From Rhodobacterales bacterium (GTDB lineage Bacteria > Pseudomonadota > Alphaproteobacteria > Rhodobacterales > Rhodobacteraceae): 6,258 nt of DNA. Below the pieces are notes generated by a model. The model saw nothing but the letters and a program-made list of their open reading frames with translations, was not told the origin of the DNA and searched no databases. A program made the translations under genes and the position numbers. The stretch spans positions 1 to 6,258 of the forward strand of contig JAACVA010000027.1 of NCBI GenBank assembly GCA_009992615.1, given 5' to 3'. Within the stretch, counting starts at the first letter, position 1; every line of letters begins with the position of its first letter. Below are positions 5,981 through 6,258 of this stretch, in pieces.

Positions 5981-6016
5981 TTTCTTGCCAAAAATACCTT
6001 CTTCGGGCACGCCCGA
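5981..6016 (-). repeat. AT-rich extragenic element with adjoining inverted repeat, upstream of queG
   Basis: On the minus strand an inverted repeat, TCGGGC-GT-GCCCGA (6016-6003), can fold as a 5-6 base-pair hairpin. It is followed by AGAAGGTATTTTTGGCAAG, with a T5 run 7 bases past the stem, leading into the queG ribosome binding site. The T run is too far away for a standard intrinsic terminator. The GGTATTTTTGGCAAGAAAGA part resembles, from memory, a short motif seen often between genes of Rhodobacterales; that is not verified here. It could be a recurrent extragenic element, an attenuator or terminator for the upstream gene, or part of the queG leader. Confidence 0.4.
6006..6016. repeat. 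11-base direct repeat, copy 1 (GGCACGCCCGA)
   Basis: GGCACGCCCGA occurs here and exactly at 6059-6069, same orientation, 53 bases apart, both inside the 108-base gap between the glutathione S-transferase and queG genes. Copy 1 is one arm of the hairpin at 6003-6016. A run of eight G (6039-6046) lies between the copies. Confidence 0.5.
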
Positions 6017-6058
6017 TGTGCGCATAAAGATCATCAGCGGGGGGGGCCGCCCAACAAC

Positions 6059-6069
6059 GGCACGCCCGA
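6059..6069. repeat. 11-base direct repeat, copy 2 (GGCACGCCCGA)
   Basis: Exact second copy, 9 bases downstream of the glutathione S-transferase stop codon on the minus strand. Here the hairpin is shorter because the flanking bases differ. No U-run follows, so it is not a clear terminator. Confidence 0.5.
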
Positions 6070-6077
6070 CACCCGCC

Positions 6078-6258
6078 TCAAAAATCGAGATCCGCATAAT
6101 GCGGTGGCGGTAAAAACCCGCTGATGTGATCCGCAAGGATCGACCGGAACGCCGGGCGCGACTTGATCTTGGCATACCAATCCTTCACCACCTCGCTGCG
6201 GTTCCAATCCACGTCAGAGATATAGTCGAGGCAGGACAGATGCGCCGCCGCCGCGAAA
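6078..6258 (-). CDS. Glutathione S-transferase-like protein, C-terminal 59 residues (gene enters from the right edge)
   Basis: An open minus-strand frame without a start in the window ends at TGA 6080-6078. Its 59 residues include AAAAHLSCLDYISDVDW, then VVKDWYAKIKSRPAFRSIL and a tail ending PPPHYADLDF. The pattern of an Asp-bearing helix followed by a W-Y-K-SRPAF segment is typical of the all-alpha C-terminal domain of bacterial glutathione S-transferases (the SRPA.. helix near the end). The thioredoxin-like glutathione-binding half lies beyond the edge, so class and activity cannot be judged. It precedes queG in the same direction with 108 bases between, so co-transcription is possible but not clear. 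Confidence 0.83.
   Translation of the reverse strand, partial: FAAAAHLSCLDYISDVDWNRSEVVKDWYAKIKSRPAFRSILADHISGFLPPPHYADLDF

Overview
The window looks like chromosomal DNA of a Rhodobacterales alphaproteobacterium (Rhodobacter/Roseobacter type). The reasons are the high GC content with strong third-position bias, a PetP-PetR regulator pair of the kind described in Rhodobacter capsulatus, and the protein styles of the IlvE, QueG and EamA genes. Assignments come from reading motifs and family resemblance by eye; no database search was run.

Left part (1-1611, minus strand): a probable three-gene unit read right to left. A MarR-family regulator (petP) overlaps an OmpR-type orphan response regulator (petR) by 4 bases. 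After 44 bases comes the start of a histone-deacetylase-family amidohydrolase, cut off by the left edge at its active-site His-His. No histidine kinase is present for PetR.

Centre (1612-2665): a 184-base, partly AT-rich divergent control region separates petP from ilvE on the plus strand. ilvE encodes a complete 289-residue branched-chain amino acid aminotransferase. The control region holds two small direct-repeat patterns that could be response-regulator sites.

Right part (2669-6258, minus strand): a co-directional run read right to left. It holds the C-terminal end of a glutathione S-transferase-like protein (cut by the right edge), queG (epoxyqueuosine reductase), an App1-type HAD phosphatase, an EamA/DMT exporter-like membrane protein, and a 64-codon small ORF with a very strong ribosome binding site. 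The small ORF meets ilvE tail to tail with 3 bases between the stops. queG and the App1 gene look translationally coupled: the ribosome binding site of the second overlaps the stop codon of the first.

Most of the window is ordinary housekeeping and accessory chromosome. I see no CRISPR array, transposon, tRNA or rRNA, phage gene or defence system, and no convincing undescribed multi-gene system. The points most worth a second look are the small ORF at 2669-2863 (possibly frameshifted near a G5 run), the direct repeats in the petP/ilvE control region, and the AT-rich element in front of queG, which resembles a recurring extragenic motif of this order.
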